A stretch of DNA of 64,000 nucleotides from Trinickia diaoshuihuensis (GCF_003390925.1 NZ_QUBS01000081.1:372001-436000); one strand, 5' to 3'. Positions 16,849 through 26,158 are shown, counted from the stretch's first letter. A program made the numbers and translations. Notes: generated by a model from the letters alone, not told the origin.

Positions 16849-18021
16849 TTAAACCGCGCCGATATGGCGCATCAATCGTGCTTTGACTTCGACGGGCGAA
16901 ATCGTGGGGCGGGGCAGGCCGTCGGGTGTGCCGCGCCGAATCGCAAGCCGGGCGAAGCGCGGGCCGCTGCGCGCGCCGTCGTTCGCACCGCCCTCGAAAA
17001 GCGCATCGACGAGCGATAGGTCATCGCCTTCGATGGCCGAAGCATAGCCGCATGCCGCCGCAACGCCGGCAAAGGAGACGTGGGGCGACACCGTTGCTTG
17101 GCCGCCTGTCGAATCGTGTGCGCCGTTATCGAGCAACAAATGCGTGAGATTCGCGGGGCCGTACGCGCCGAGCGTGGCGAATGCGCCCATTCGCATCAGC
17201 GCCGCGCCGTCGCCGTCGATCGCGACGACATGCAAGTCCGGCCGTGCGAGCGCGAGGCCGAGCGCGAGCGGCGTCACGCATCCCATGGAACCGACCATAT
17301 AAAGCTGATTCGGCCGATCGTCGAGGGCGTACAGTTCGCGTCCGCAAAAGCCTGTCGATGCGAGTACCACGGTGGAGCGAAGCGGCGTGTGCGCGATCAC
17401 GCGTTCAAGCGCATCGCGCCGCGACGGCAAGCCGTCTTGCGGCGCGCCGCGCCAATCCGATCGCGCCGCGCAGGCGCCGCTGCGCGCGGCGGCGCGATCG
17501 TCGAGCGCATACGGCGACACGCTGCCCTTTTGCATGACGAGCGCATACGGGCGGCCGGTCTTGTCCATATGCTCGACGGCGCGCGCGAGCGCGGGCTCGA
17601 TCGCCTCGACATCGCGCGGGAACGGCTCCCAGGGGATCTCCATCGTTTCGAGCAGCGCGGGCGTGATCGGCCCCATAAGCGCGTGTTGCGGTTCGTCGGC
17701 GCCCCCGGGCTCGCCGCGCCACGTAACGATCAGAAGCTGGGGCAGCCGAAATGTCCACGTGAGCGAGGTCAGCGGGCTGACGGCATTGCCGAGCCCCGAG
17801 TTCTGCATCATCGTGATGCCGCGCGCGCCGTCGCGTGCGCCCAACGCCACACCGGCGATCAGTGCGACGGCATCGCCTTCGTTGGCCGCGCTGACGTAGT
17901 GCAGCGACGGATCTTGCAGCACGTAGTTGATGAACGGCGTCAGAAACGAGCAGGGCACACCCGCATACCACGTGAATCCGCGGCTGCGGGCCGCTTCGAC
18001 GAATTGCGCGGCTTCGATCAT
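16849..18021 (-). CDS. ppd: Phosphonopyruvate decarboxylase
   Basis: A 390-residue ThDP-dependent enzyme that decarboxylates phosphonopyruvate to phosphonoacetaldehyde, the step that pulls the unfavourable PEP mutase reaction forward. Visible family parts are [14 protein letters not shown] at the N-terminus, Glu48 ([13 protein letters not shown]) for ThDP activation, [12 protein letters not shown] and the ThDP/Mg motif [10 protein letters not shown] at 270-279 ending in [11 protein letters not shown]. The ATG at 18021 overlaps the stop of the mutase gene by four bases (ATGA), indicating translational coupling. Confidence 0.94.
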   Translation of the reverse strand: MIEAAQFVEAARSRGFTWYAGVPCSFLTPFINYVLQDPSLHYVSAANEGDAVALIAGVALGARDGARGITMMQNSGLGNAVSPLTSLTWTFRLPQLLIVTWRGEPGGADEPQHALMGPITPALLETMEIPWEPFPRDVEAIEPALARAVEHMDKTGRPYALVMQKGSVSPYALDDRAAARSGACAARSDWRGAPQDGLPSRRDALERVIAHTPLRSTVVLASTGFCGRELYALDDRPNQLYMVGSMGCVTPLALGLALARPDLHVVAIDGDGAALMRMGAFATLGAYGPANLTHLLLDNGAHDSTGGQATVSPHVSFAGVAAACGYASAIEGDDLSLVDALFEGGANDGARSGPRFARLAIRRGTPDGLPRPTISPVEVKARLMRHIGAV

Positions 18022-19715
18022 GCGGTTCCACCGTTCGTGTTGCGCCCCACGGCGAACGGCGTTTGCGCATGCGCGAAGTCGCCGGCACGCCGGAAATCCT
18101 CGAGGTCGTTCACGCCGCACCAATGACCGTGCACATACTGCACCTCGATCGTCTCTCCCGCATCGATGAGCGCGTTGAGCAGCGCGGGCACATCGAGCGA
18201 GTCGAAATCGGGCTGCCGCCGCAGCTCGGCGAGCATCGCACGCATGCGCTCGACGCCGTGCCCCCGAACGCTGAGCAGTCCTATCCACCGGCCGTCGGGC
18301 GGCGCCGCGCCCGGCTTGCCGCTGTGGATGCGCTGAAGCAAGGTCTTGCGTCCGAACAGCGCGCGATCGTCGGGTGCGGAGCAATAGGCGAAATCGCGCA
18401 CGCTCTGATTCGATGCATGCGGTTGCGACGAATCGACGACGACCGTAAACGGCGCATCGCTTTCGGCGAGATCGCGCAGGATATAGCTGCGAAAGAGCAA
18501 GTCCCCGTACGAGAGCACCGTATCGGCCGTCAATCGGCCCGCATCGACCGCGCACGCGAGCGAGGCAAGCTCGCCGGTCTGCGCATGCGCCTCGTTGACG
18601 ACCAGCTTGATCCCGGCGGCGTCGATCGCGTCGGCGCGATAGCCGCCGACCACGGTAATGTCGTTGACGCCTTGCTTTTTGAACGCATCGACGAGCCAAC
18701 GCAGCAACGGCTTGCCGGCCACGGGCAGCATGACCTTGGGCCGCTCGGCCGTGACCGCTTCGAGGCCGCGGCCGCGGCTTGCGGCCAGCACGATCGCGGC
18801 GCCCGGTTTGCGCGCGGCCGAGAGATAAACGCGTTCGGCCGCCGCGTATTCGTCGGCATCTTGCAAGCGGAAGATTTCCTCCACGCTGGCGATGCGGTCT
18901 TCGACGTTCACGAGCGTCTCGCTATCGTGGATTTCCTTCGCGACGGCCTGCATCGACGAGGCGGCGGCGCGCACGAGATGGTTCGCCCAAATGACGGTGC
19001 TGATGCCGGCTGTGCGGAACACCTCGGTCGGCGTGCTGTAGTACTTCGTCGGAACGATGACGAGCGGCGCCCGGCCCGCCCACTCACGCGCGAATGCCAG
19101 GATTTCGTCCGGACGCGAGAGCTTGCTGTGGATCAAAATAGCGTCTGCGCCGGCCTGGCGATACGCCTCGGCGCGTTCGAGCGCTTCTTGCAATCCCCAA
19201 CCGGCGATCAACGCTTCGACGCGCGCGACGATCGAAAAGCTTGCCTCCGACTGCGAATCCTTGCCCGCCTTGATCTTGCCGCAGAATTCGTCCACGTCGG
19301 CTAGCGGTTGGCGTTCGCCGCCGATGAAGCTGTTCGTCTTCGGGAATTGCTTGTCCTCGATACAGACGCCGGCGATGCCGCGCTGTTCGAGCTTGCGTAC
19401 GAGGCGGCGCACGTTATTGAAATTGCCGTAACCCGTATCGCCGTCGAGCAGAATCGGCAGATCGCTCGCGTCGGCCATGAATTCGAGCGTGTCGACGACT
19501 TGCGTCCAACTGGCCTCGTTATTGTCGCGCACGCCGTATTGCGCGGAAATGGCGAGACCCGATGCCCAGATGCCTTTGAAGCCGGCCTCGCGCACGATCC
19601 GCGCGGACAATCCGTTGTGGGCCTCCATCAAGAATTCGAGCTCGTCGCTGACGAGCATCTCGCGCAGCCGCTCAAACCGCGAGCGCGCGCCGGTACCGGA
19701 TTCGTATGCGCTCAT
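18018..19715 (-). CDS. pepM: Phosphoenolpyruvate phosphomutase fused to a nucleotidyltransferase domain
   Basis: A 565-residue fusion. Residues about 12-295 are PEP mutase, which forms the carbon-phosphorus bond by turning PEP into phosphonopyruvate; the diagnostic [10 protein letters not shown] (120-129, the EDKxxxxxNS motif) and metal-binding LDGDTGYGN (90-98) are intact. Residues about 305-540 are a sugar-nucleotide-type NTP transferase with [15 protein letters not shown], but the Rossmann signature reads LAASRGRGL where LAAGxGxRL is usual. Such fusions are known in phosphonate clusters and have been tied to CTP activation of phosphonates. The gene overlaps both neighbours by four bases. 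Confidence 0.94.
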   Translation of the reverse strand: MSAYESGTGARSRFERLREMLVSDELEFLMEAHNGLSARIVREAGFKGIWASGLAISAQYGVRDNNEASWTQVVDTLEFMADASDLPILLDGDTGYGNFNNVRRLVRKLEQRGIAGVCIEDKQFPKTNSFIGGERQPLADVDEFCGKIKAGKDSQSEASFSIVARVEALIAGWGLQEALERAEAYRQAGADAILIHSKLSRPDEILAFAREWAGRAPLVIVPTKYYSTPTEVFRTAGISTVIWANHLVRAAASSMQAVAKEIHDSETLVNVEDRIASVEEIFRLQDADEYAAAERVYLSAARKPGAAIVLAASRGRGLEAVTAERPKVMLPVAGKPLLRWLVDAFKKQGVNDITVVGGYRADAIDAAGIKLVVNEAHAQTGELASLACAVDAGRLTADTVLSYGDLLFRSYILRDLAESDAPFTVVVDSSQPHASNQSVRDFAYCSAPDDRALFGRKTLLQRIHSGKPGAAPPDGRWIGLLSVRGHGVERMRAMLAELRRQPDFDSLDVPALLNALIDAGETIEVQYVHGHWCGVNDLEDFRRAGDFAHAQTPFAVGRNTNGGTA

Positions 19716-20476
19716 CGTGCGACTCCCGCGGGTTGGGTCAGGCGCGGCAGCACGTCGGTCTCCGCGCGCGCAACGTCGCCCGGAAAGTCGATTTCGATCC
19801 ACGGCAGCCCCGTGACGTCGGCCACGTCGTAATGACGGCCGCCCTCGAGCAGCAGGTCGCGCACCGCTTCCTCGTGCGGCATGTTTTGCCGGCCGCTCGC
19901 CACGTATCCGGCGACGATCTGCGCCAGCCTGCGCGCGGTTTCCTCGCGAAACCGGAAGAAGCCGACCGATTCGCCGATCGTGTCGTATTGCAGCCCGACG
20001 GCTAGCTGCTTGCGCAATTCCACGGGCACCCCTTGCTTCAGGCAAAGCTTCACCGGCTCGTCGCCCGTTTCGAAATCGCGGTCGATCAGCAGCCGGTCCG
20101 TGCTCGGTCCGGCCACGAGCGCCCGCAAGATGGCTTCGTCGTACAGGACGTCGGCGTCCATCAGCAGCACGTCGCCGCCGCGCGTGAGCGCATCGGCCAT
20201 CGTATGAACGGTCAGCACGCTACCGAGGTCGTAGCGTTCGTTCAAGACGACCGCAGGCCGCGGCTGCCATTCGATGCGATCGAGTTCGGCTTCGATCTGC
20301 TCCGGCTGGAACCCCAGCGCGAGCTCGACGTCCGTCACGCCGAGCGCGCGCAGCGCACGCAAATGGCGCTCGAGCAGCGTCACGCCTTGAAAGCGCAACA
20401 AGCACTTCGGGAATTGCTGTTGCGGCGGTTGCTGTAGGCGCAGGCCGAGGCCCGCGGCGAGAATGATCGCTCGCAT
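19712..20476 (-). CDS. NTP transferase, probable CTP:phosphonate/phosphocholine-type cytidylyltransferase
   Basis: A 254-residue stand-alone nucleotidyltransferase. The Rossmann signature LAAGLGLRL (6-14) and the PK pair (Pro23-Lys24) are canonical, followed by [13 protein letters not shown] with the catalytic aspartates and [10 protein letters not shown] near the end, a block typical of LicC/phosphocholine cytidylyltransferase relatives. In this operon the natural substrate would be 2-aminoethylphosphonate, giving CMP-AEP; this is inference. AGGAGAAG precedes ATG 20476, and the stop overlaps the mutase start by four bases. Confidence 0.85.
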   Translation of the reverse strand: MRAIILAAGLGLRLQQPPQQQFPKCLLRFQGVTLLERHLRALRALGVTDVELALGFQPEQIEAELDRIEWQPRPAVVLNERYDLGSVLTVHTMADALTRGGDVLLMDADVLYDEAILRALVAGPSTDRLLIDRDFETGDEPVKLCLKQGVPVELRKQLAVGLQYDTIGESVGFFRFREETARRLAQIVAGYVASGRQNMPHEEAVRDLLLEGGRHYDVADVTGLPWIEIDFPGDVARAETDVLPRLTQPAGVAR

Positions 20477-20526
20477 GTTCTTCTTCTCCTAGCAAGAGCC
20501 GATCGGCGCGACGGCCAACTCACGCG

Positions 20527-21531
20527 TCAATCGGCAAGGGGCAAGCCGGGCGTGCGCCGGCGTCGCCAATCTCTTTCACTCCACTGCAAATAGAGCAGGC
20601 CCGGCAGGCCGAGCGCCAACTCGCGCGCGCGCTTCGCCAACGATAGCGCGAGCGCCGCGTCGGGCGTAATGCCGACGACATGCGCAAGCAACAAGTAGCC
20701 GCCTTCCTGCGCGCCGAGCGATCCCGGGATCGCGAAGGCGGCGCCGCGTATCGCCTGGCCCACGCTTTCGAGCAGCAAAGCATCGAGCCAGTTCACGGGG
20801 TGGCCGATGAAGCGCAGCGCGAGCCATACTTCGCCGATGCCCAGGAACCATCCACCGAGGCTCAGCGCGAAGGTGGCGGCGATCCGCCCGCGGCGGCGAT
20901 ACAGCGCGCGCACGGCGCGATCGATGGCGTCGGCGCCCGCGGCCGATGCCATCGCGCCGTGCGGACCGAAGAGCTTGCCGAGCAAGCGCGAAAAGCGGCC
21001 GAACAACCCGCGCTGCTGGGCATAGTAGAACGCCCCGACCGCAACGGCTAGCACACCGCTCGCGCCGAGCGCAGCAAGATGCAGCGCATGGACGGAAGCC
21101 GCGCCGCGCTCGCCCGCGAAAGCCGCGAACGCCACCAATCCGACGAGGGCGAAGGCGATTTGCGCGACCGACTGGACCGTCGTCGAAACGGTGACGGCGG
21201 CCGCGGCATCGTGCATCGCGAGCCCTCTTTGCGCGAGATGACGCGCCATCAGTACCGGCCCGCCGATTTGGCCGGCCGGCAATAAGCTGTTGACGGATTC
21301 GCCTACCCATCTCGCGCGCAGCGCGTTGAAAAAGGAGGCGGGGCCCTCGATCAGCACGGCAATGGCGGCCGCATCGATTATGAGCGGTACGACATGAAAA
21401 ACCGCGACGAGCGCGAGCCCCCAGCCGGCCGTCGCGAGCGCCGCGGCGACGGCGCCCGCGCCCTGCCAGGCAAGCAATGCGACGAAAACCGCGGCACCGA
21501 GGGATAACAGAAGCGCGGCGGTGCGCGTCAT
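20527..21531 (-). CDS. Flippase-like membrane protein (LPG_synthase_TM / UPF0104 family)
   Basis: A 334-residue protein with about eight hydrophobic helices and no soluble synthase domain. The family pattern is seen in FFNALRARWVGESVNSLLPAGQIGGPVLMARHLA (shown only in part: VNSLLPAGQIGGP) and in the later GSLGAQEGGYLLL. Relatives include the membrane half of lysyl-phosphatidylglycerol synthase and HpnL-like proteins, thought to move lipids or take part in lipid head-group chemistry. In this operon it may flip the phosphonolipid product. Its start overlaps the oxygenase stop by four bases; a 50-base gap separates it from the next gene. Confidence 0.85.
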   Translation of the reverse strand: MTRTAALLLSLGAAVFVALLAWQGAGAVAAALATAGWGLALVAVFHVVPLIIDAAAIAVLIEGPASFFNALRARWVGESVNSLLPAGQIGGPVLMARHLAQRGLAMHDAAAAVTVSTTVQSVAQIAFALVGLVAFAAFAGERGAASVHALHLAALGASGVLAVAVGAFYYAQQRGLFGRFSRLLGKLFGPHGAMASAAGADAIDRAVRALYRRRGRIAATFALSLGGWFLGIGEVWLALRFIGHPVNWLDALLLESVGQAIRGAAFAIPGSLGAQEGGYLLLAHVVGITPDAALALSLAKRARELALGLPGLLYLQWSERDWRRRRTPGLPLAD

Positions 21532-22352
21532 GCGGTATCCGGGCTCGCGGACGGCCCGCGCTCGGCGCGAGGCGCGCGAAAGACCTGGCGGAATCCGAAA
21601 TAGGCGATGGCGTCTTTCATGTTCGACACGAACCGGCGCCAGGGGCGCATGCGCGCGTCCGTCACGTATTCGAACGTCAGCGATACGCGCATTTCACCGG
21701 CTTTCGACGGCGTGATTCGGTGGCGCAGCTTGTCGCCGTCGAACAGCACGATCGAACCCGGCGGATACTGGATCGAACCCGCCACCGCTTGAGCGCCGGG
21801 CGTGCGCGTATGCAATTCGTAATCGAGACGGCACGACGAATCGTCGATTACGCCGATGAGCAGCGTGTAGCGCCGGCCTTCGTAGTAGGACGTGTCGTAA
21901 TGCCAGCCGATGTGGTCGCCCTCGCGCGTGTAGTAATAGAGCGCGTAGGCGTGCGGATCGTCGTCGGGCGAGGGCAATAGCTTGTCGCCCGTGATCGTTT
22001 CGAGCCAATCGATGAGCGCGCGCGAGCGATACAGCTCGGCGATCCGCGGCGCCAGCCGATCGATCGTATGGCGGCTGACGCTGCCGCCTTGTTTATGGCC
22101 GGGTAAATAATTGCGATTGACGGCCGGCAGCAAGGCTCGCGCGCTATCGGCGAGGTAGGACGTCAGCTCTCGCGGCAGGAAGGTATCGAGGTAAAGAAAG
22201 GCGCCTTGTTCGACGAATTGCTGGCGCAACGCCTTCCGATCGAGGCCCTGGATGGGCGCGCTCAGCGCTTGTTCCACCGGCGAGATACCGGCCGGCTGCG
22301 CGGATGGCGGCACGCCGCCGTCTTGAACGCGCGCATTCACCGCGACACCCAT
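21528..22352 (-). CDS. 2-oxoglutarate/Fe(II)-dependent oxygenase
   Basis: A 274-residue soluble protein with a prolyl-4-hydroxylase-like jelly roll. The iron triad is His151-x-Asp153 (IGWHYDTSYY) and His211 (KLRHRITP); Arg222 (GEMRVSLTFEY) is placed to hold 2-oxoglutarate. The HxD, not HxG, means a hydroxylase rather than a halogenase. The N-terminal ~45 residues have no match I recognise. It sits between the phosphatidyltransferase (16-base overlap) and the flippase-like gene (4-base overlap), so it should act on the phosphonate or the lipid product, for instance hydroxylating AEP at C1. The substrate is inference. Confidence 0.85.
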   Translation of the reverse strand: MGVAVNARVQDGGVPPSAQPAGISPVEQALSAPIQGLDRKALRQQFVEQGAFLYLDTFLPRELTSYLADSARALLPAVNRNYLPGHKQGGSVSRHTIDRLAPRIAELYRSRALIDWLETITGDKLLPSPDDDPHAYALYYYTREGDHIGWHYDTSYYEGRRYTLLIGVIDDSSCRLDYELHTRTPGAQAVAGSIQYPPGSIVLFDGDKLRHRITPSKAGEMRVSLTFEYVTDARMRPWRRFVSNMKDAIAYFGFRQVFRAPRAERGPSASPDTA

Positions 22353-23023
22353 GCTTCGCCGGCTTGCCGCTGCGGACGCGCGCGGCGCACGACGCGCCGG
22401 TAGTCGATCGATACCCACAGCGCAAACACGGGGGCGCCGATCGATGCGGCCACGAGAAACGGTTCGATTTCGCGGGTGAGGGTGACGAGCGGCAACAAAT
22501 AAAGGACGTCTTCGGTTTCGAAGCCCGCCGCCGATGCTTGCTGCGTGCCGGCCTTACCCGCCATCGATTCGATCCGCATGCGCAGATAGAAGATCAGCGC
22601 AACCGCGATACCGGCGATCGCCCCGAGCCAGGTGGGCTGCGAAAGCGCGTGATCGCCGTGCATGGCCGCGACGCCCAAACCCATGCAAACGAACAATGCG
22701 ATTGTCACGAAGGCATCGCTCGCCAAGTCGTAAAAGTGGCCGAACTTACTCGATTTGCCGCTGATACGGGCTAATTCGCCGTCCGTATGGTCGATAAAGT
22801 TGGACAGGACGATCAGTAGCGCACCCAAGTTGGTTGCTGTGAATCCGCCCCGCGCGAGCGCGGCCGCACCGGCGATGCCGACGGCGAGCCGGACCGTGGT
22901 GAGGTGATTCGGCGTGACGCGCGACGCCTTGAGCGGGGTGACGAGATGGCGAGCGAGCCGGGCGTCCCATGTTCTTGGCATGGGCGCGATGGCGCGATTG
23001 GAAGATTCGGCGCTTTTGTCCAT
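22337..23023 (-). CDS. CDP-alcohol phosphatidyltransferase, first gene of the aminoethylphosphonate operon
   Basis: A 228-residue membrane enzyme with about six helices. The full CDP-alcohol phosphotransferase motif is present: Asp81-Gly82-x2-Ala85-Arg86-x8-Gly95-x3-Asp99-x3-Asp103. The family joins a CDP- or CMP-linked group to an alcohol. Here it could move AEP from CMP-AEP to diacylglycerol or a similar lipid. Almost no leader is available: the sequence before ATG 23023 has TATATA at 23033-23038 and TTGAGA (minus strand) at 23058-23063, 19 bases apart, so the transcript may be nearly leaderless. No ribosome site is visible. Confidence 0.88.
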   Translation of the reverse strand: MDKSAESSNRAIAPMPRTWDARLARHLVTPLKASRVTPNHLTTVRLAVGIAGAAALARGGFTATNLGALLIVLSNFIDHTDGELARISGKSSKFGHFYDLASDAFVTIALFVCMGLGVAAMHGDHALSQPTWLGAIAGIAVALIFYLRMRIESMAGKAGTQQASAAGFETEDVLYLLPLVTLTREIEPFLVAASIGAPVFALWVSIDYRRVVRRARPQRQAGEAWVSR

Positions 23024-23246
23024 CCGCAGAAATATATACGCTTTTACGGGGCCGTGCTCTCAAGCTCGACATACGGGGCATTCTAGCGGCTCGTCCGCCG
23101 GGCGCGAGCAATGTTACCGGCGACTCGCCGCGAAACGCGGTAAAGTCCCGCGCGTTCGTCTAAATTGGATTCGGCACGCTGCGTGCAGGGCAGCAAGCCC
23201 AATCGATTCTCGCAACCGGCCATCTTGCCCGGGCGCCACCGTCACT

Positions 23247-23708
23247 ATGAACCGTTTTGCCTTTTCTATTGCTACCGCCATCGTTTTTGTCACCGGCGCT
23301 TCGAGCGCGCCCGCGTTCGCGACATCGCTCGACGAACCGCTGCATTGCGACCGGCCCGCGCGCGAATTCGTCGGGGCGTTGGAATCGCAAGGCCTCATCG
23401 ATCCCCATCCCACGCATGTCGAAGCCAATTCGATCAATGCGTTCAACCCCACTCGCAACGCGGATTTGACGGCCTTCGGCTTTCACGTCTTCGCGATCGT
23501 CGGCTATCAGAAAGGCGATCCGATGTTCCATAAAGGCGACGGCAAGCCGCTCGCGGATTCGGCGTACGGCGCCGTCGTGCTGGGTTCGACCGATAGCGTC
23601 CAAGCGGCGGTCAGAGCGGGCGGCAGTTCGGCGATCGTCCATCATGTCGGGCCGTTCGTGACCGCGATTTTTTGTCAGGACGATGCAGGCAAGCCGGCCG
23701 ATCAATAA
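23247..23708 (+). CDS. Hypothetical secreted protein
   Basis: A 153-residue protein with a clear signal peptide (MNRFAFSIATAIVFVTGASS, cut near AFA-TS). The mature part has two cysteines (LHCDRPA and IFCQDD), which could form a disulfide in the periplasm. I do not recognise the family. It is divergent from the phosphonate operon, with 223 bases between the start codons. ATG 23247 is chosen because it starts exactly at the signal peptide. Confidence 0.75.
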   Translation: MNRFAFSIATAIVFVTGASSAPAFATSLDEPLHCDRPAREFVGALESQGLIDPHPTHVEANSINAFNPTRNADLTAFGFHVFAIVGYQKGDPMFHKGDGKPLADSAYGAVVLGSTDSVQAAVRAGGSSAIVHHVGPFVTAIFCQDDAGKPADQ

Positions 23709-24019
23709 TGGGTCTTCGTATTCGGCTTCATTTCCCGGCAATTTGTTCTAAGGGTTAAACCGGCTTGTGCATCATTTTTGCCGGAGACGGCGTATCTAGG
23801 AAAACGATTCAGTTGGCAATATGCAACGATGCCGCGCCGGTGTGCGGCGCGGGATGGACTTGCCGACACGCTCGTGCAACCATCCTGTCCATCGCGTCGC
23901 AGTGAGTCGCGACGAAGAGTGCGAGGAAGGCCTAGCGCGATCCTATCGCCGATAAAAAGCAGCCGGGCGCGGCCCGGTTAAAGAACCTTTCTAATTCACT
24001 TGCCGGCTTGGAGCACTAG
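23709..24019. other. Intergenic leader region of the porin gene
   Basis: These 311 bases contain no coding frame I trust. Near the 3' end a short GC hairpin, CCGGGC-N3-GCCCGG at 23963-23977, lies in what would be the porin 5' leader. AT-rich stretches at 23725-23760 and 23795-23830 could hold promoter elements for the porin gene; no clear consensus is seen. Confidence 0.5.
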
Positions 24020-25186
24020 ATGAAAAAGCACCTTATTTCGCTCGCCGTGTTGGGGGCGTTCGCTGCGCCCGCGTTCGCGCAGTCGAGCGTGACGTTGTAT
24101 GGCTTGATCGACGAAGGTTTCAACTACACCAACAACGTGCAGGGCAGCCACAATTACGAACTTGCGAGCGGCTACGCCCAGGGTAGCCGTTGGGGCTTGA
24201 AGGGCTCGGAGGATCTCGGCAACGGCCTGAAGGCGGTCTTCCAACTCGAAAACGGTTTCGACGTCAACACGGGCCGCTTGAACCAAGGCGGCCGCATGTT
24301 CGGCCGGCAAGCGTACGTCGGCTTGTCGAGCGAAGCCGGGACGGTCACGCTGGGCCGTCAATACGATGCGCTCGTCGACTATCTCGCGCCTACCACGGGT
24401 AACGGCAATTGGGGCGGTTATTTGCTGTCTCACCCGTTCGACAACGACAATACGGACAATTCGTTCCGCGTCAATAATACGATCAAATACGCGAGCCCCG
24501 ACTACGCCGGCTTTCAATTCGGCGGTACGTATAGTTTCAGTAACGATCCGGGCTTTTCGAACAACCGGCAATATAGCCTCGGCGGTCAATACCAGCGTGG
24601 CGGCTTGCTCGTTGCCGCGGCTTATTTGCAGGCGAACAATCCTGGGGTGACGGCGGGTGGGGCGATCGCGACGAACGACGCGAACTTCGTTTCGTCGCGC
24701 TTGCGCGTGTTCGGCGGCGGTATCAACTATACGTTCGGGCCTGCTACCGCCGGCTTCGTCTATACGAATACGAATATCAGCAACCCGACGGGCAACAACT
24801 CGTATTTCACGAGCGCCGACTCCCTGCTGCCCACGACGGGGCCGCTCGCCGGCGCCACGGTCAATACCCTGAAGTTCCAGAACTTCGAAGTCAACGGCAA
24901 GTATCAACTTTCGCCGGCGCTGTATGTCGGCGCGCAGTACATCTATACGATGGAAAATTACGACACGACGCTCGGCGGCGTGAAGCCGAAGATCCATACG
25001 TTCGGGCTGATGGTCGACTACAACCTCTCGAAGCGCACCGACGTGTACATCCAGGGCGCGTTCCAGAAGGTAGCGGGCGACAGCACCGGCTCTTCGCTCG
25101 ATCACGCGTTGATTCCGGGCGCCGACGACTTGTCGAGCACCTCGAAGCAGGCCGTGGCGCGCGTGGGGATTCGGCACAAGTTCTAA
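24020..25186 (+). CDS. Gram-negative trimeric porin, Burkholderia type
   Basis: A 388-residue outer-membrane beta-barrel. The signal peptide ends in APAFA-QSSVTLYGLIDEG, the standard start of Burkholderiales OmpC/Opc-like porins, and the protein ends in a final strand with C-terminal Phe (VGIRHKF), the outer-membrane assembly signal. Internal marks are SRWGLKGSEDLG and TVTLGRQYDALVDY (loop L3 region). It should be a general diffusion channel for small anionic or neutral solutes. The gene stands alone and ends at two tandem terminators. Confidence 0.95.
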   Translation: MKKHLISLAVLGAFAAPAFAQSSVTLYGLIDEGFNYTNNVQGSHNYELASGYAQGSRWGLKGSEDLGNGLKAVFQLENGFDVNTGRLNQGGRMFGRQAYVGLSSEAGTVTLGRQYDALVDYLAPTTGNGNWGGYLLSHPFDNDNTDNSFRVNNTIKYASPDYAGFQFGGTYSFSNDPGFSNNRQYSLGGQYQRGGLLVAAAYLQANNPGVTAGGAIATNDANFVSSRLRVFGGGINYTFGPATAGFVYTNTNISNPTGNNSYFTSADSLLPTTGPLAGATVNTLKFQNFEVNGKYQLSPALYVGAQYIYTMENYDTTLGGVKPKIHTFGLMVDYNLSKRTDVYIQGAFQKVAGDSTGSSLDHALIPGADDLSSTSKQAVARVGIRHKF

Positions 25187-25215
25187 TTCGACGGAAAGCA
25201 TCTAGACAGACTGAT

Positions 25216-25246
25216 CGGCGGCGCGTTGGGGCGTCGCCGGTTTTTT
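25216..25246 (+). terminator. First Rho-independent terminator after the porin gene
   Basis: A nine-base stem with one mismatch (CGGCGGCGC against GCGTCGCCG, six-base loop) followed by six T residues, starting 30 bases after the porin stop codon. Confidence 0.75.
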
Positions 25247-25252
25247 GTATCG

Positions 25253-25290
25253 GCCCATCCGATGCCTGTGCGCGGATGGGCTTTTTTATT
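25253..25290 (+). terminator. Second Rho-independent terminator after the porin gene
   Basis: A perfect nine-base stem, GCCCATCCG / CGGATGGGC, loop of 11 bases, followed by TTTTTTATT. With the stem at 25216 it makes a back-to-back pair, as expected after a very highly expressed porin gene. Confidence 0.88.
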
Positions 25291-25405
25291 GTCCGCGGTA
25301 GTGTGCTCGCGCGCATTGCCGGCGTGGCGCGCAACTTGCATCGCGGCGTATTCTGACTGGCGGCTGCACGCAAAACATCGAACGATAAGGAGGCATAGGA
25401 AAATC

Positions 25406-26158
25406 ATGGCCAATCCGCAAGAACTCGCCGCGCGGTTGCTCCAAGCGCGCCGCACGCATACGCCGATCGACCCGGTGTCGGTCGAGACCTGCAAGCCGGA
25501 GCATGCCGACGAGGCGTATCTCGTGCAGCAACTGGTGGTTGCCGAAATGGGCGGGTGCGCCGGGTACAAGATCGGCGCGGGCTCGCCGACGGCCGTGCCG
25601 ACGTGTGCGCCGTTACCGGCGACGAGAGTCTTCGGCGCAGCGGCAGGCATCCGGGCCGGCGATTATGCCCGCATCGGGCTCGAACTCGAAATCGCTTTCA
25701 GCTTTGCCGACGATGTGGACCATCGGCTGTCCGAGCAGGCGGAGGAGGTGATCGACGCGATCGATACGATGTCGGTCGTCGCCGAGATCGTCGATAGCCG
25801 CTTCGATTCATGGCCTAACGTGGACCCGCTGCTTCAACTCGCCGACTTCCAGAACAACGGAGCATTGGTGATCGGCGATACGCGTCCATACGATCGCCAT
25901 TTCGATTTCAGCGCGCCGCATGTGAGTTTTTACTGCGGCAACCACGAGATTTATCAAGGCGTTGCACGCCATCCGGCGGGCGATCCGCGGCGCTTGATCG
26001 CGTGGCTCGTGGCACGTACGCTCGAGACGGGTCATTCGATTCCCGCCCGCACGATGCTGACGACCGGCTCTTATACGCCATTTTATGTGGCGACAGGGCC
26101 GGGTGTCGTGCGGGGGAAGATCGAAGGGTTCGGCAACATCGAGTTCGAAATCAAGTAG
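25406..26158 (+). CDS. 2-keto-4-pentenoate hydratase-like protein (FAH superfamily)
   Basis: A 250-residue enzyme of the MhpD/fumarylacetoacetate-hydrolase fold. The metal-binding pattern is seen in GLELEIAFSF (the ExE pair) and the conserved AGYKIG-like CAGYKIGAGSPTAV near residue 50; the C-terminus has TTGSYTPFYVATGPGVV. Family members hydrate 2-hydroxypenta-2,4-dienoate or decarboxylate oxalocrotonate in aromatic meta-cleavage routes, but no other meta-cleavage gene is nearby, so the substrate is open. AAGGAGG precedes ATG 25406 at good spacing. Confidence 0.85.
   Translation: MANPQELAARLLQARRTHTPIDPVSVETCKPEHADEAYLVQQLVVAEMGGCAGYKIGAGSPTAVPTCAPLPATRVFGAAAGIRAGDYARIGLELEIAFSFADDVDHRLSEQAEEVIDAIDTMSVVAEIVDSRFDSWPNVDPLLQLADFQNNGALVIGDTRPYDRHFDFSAPHVSFYCGNHEIYQGVARHPAGDPRRLIAWLVARTLETGHSIPARTMLTTGSYTPFYVATGPGVVRGKIEGFGNIEFEIK

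Noticed and set aside
18063-19304. 413-codon plus-strand frame
   Set aside because: Antisense to the PEP mutase fusion and without domain marks; a high-GC shadow frame.
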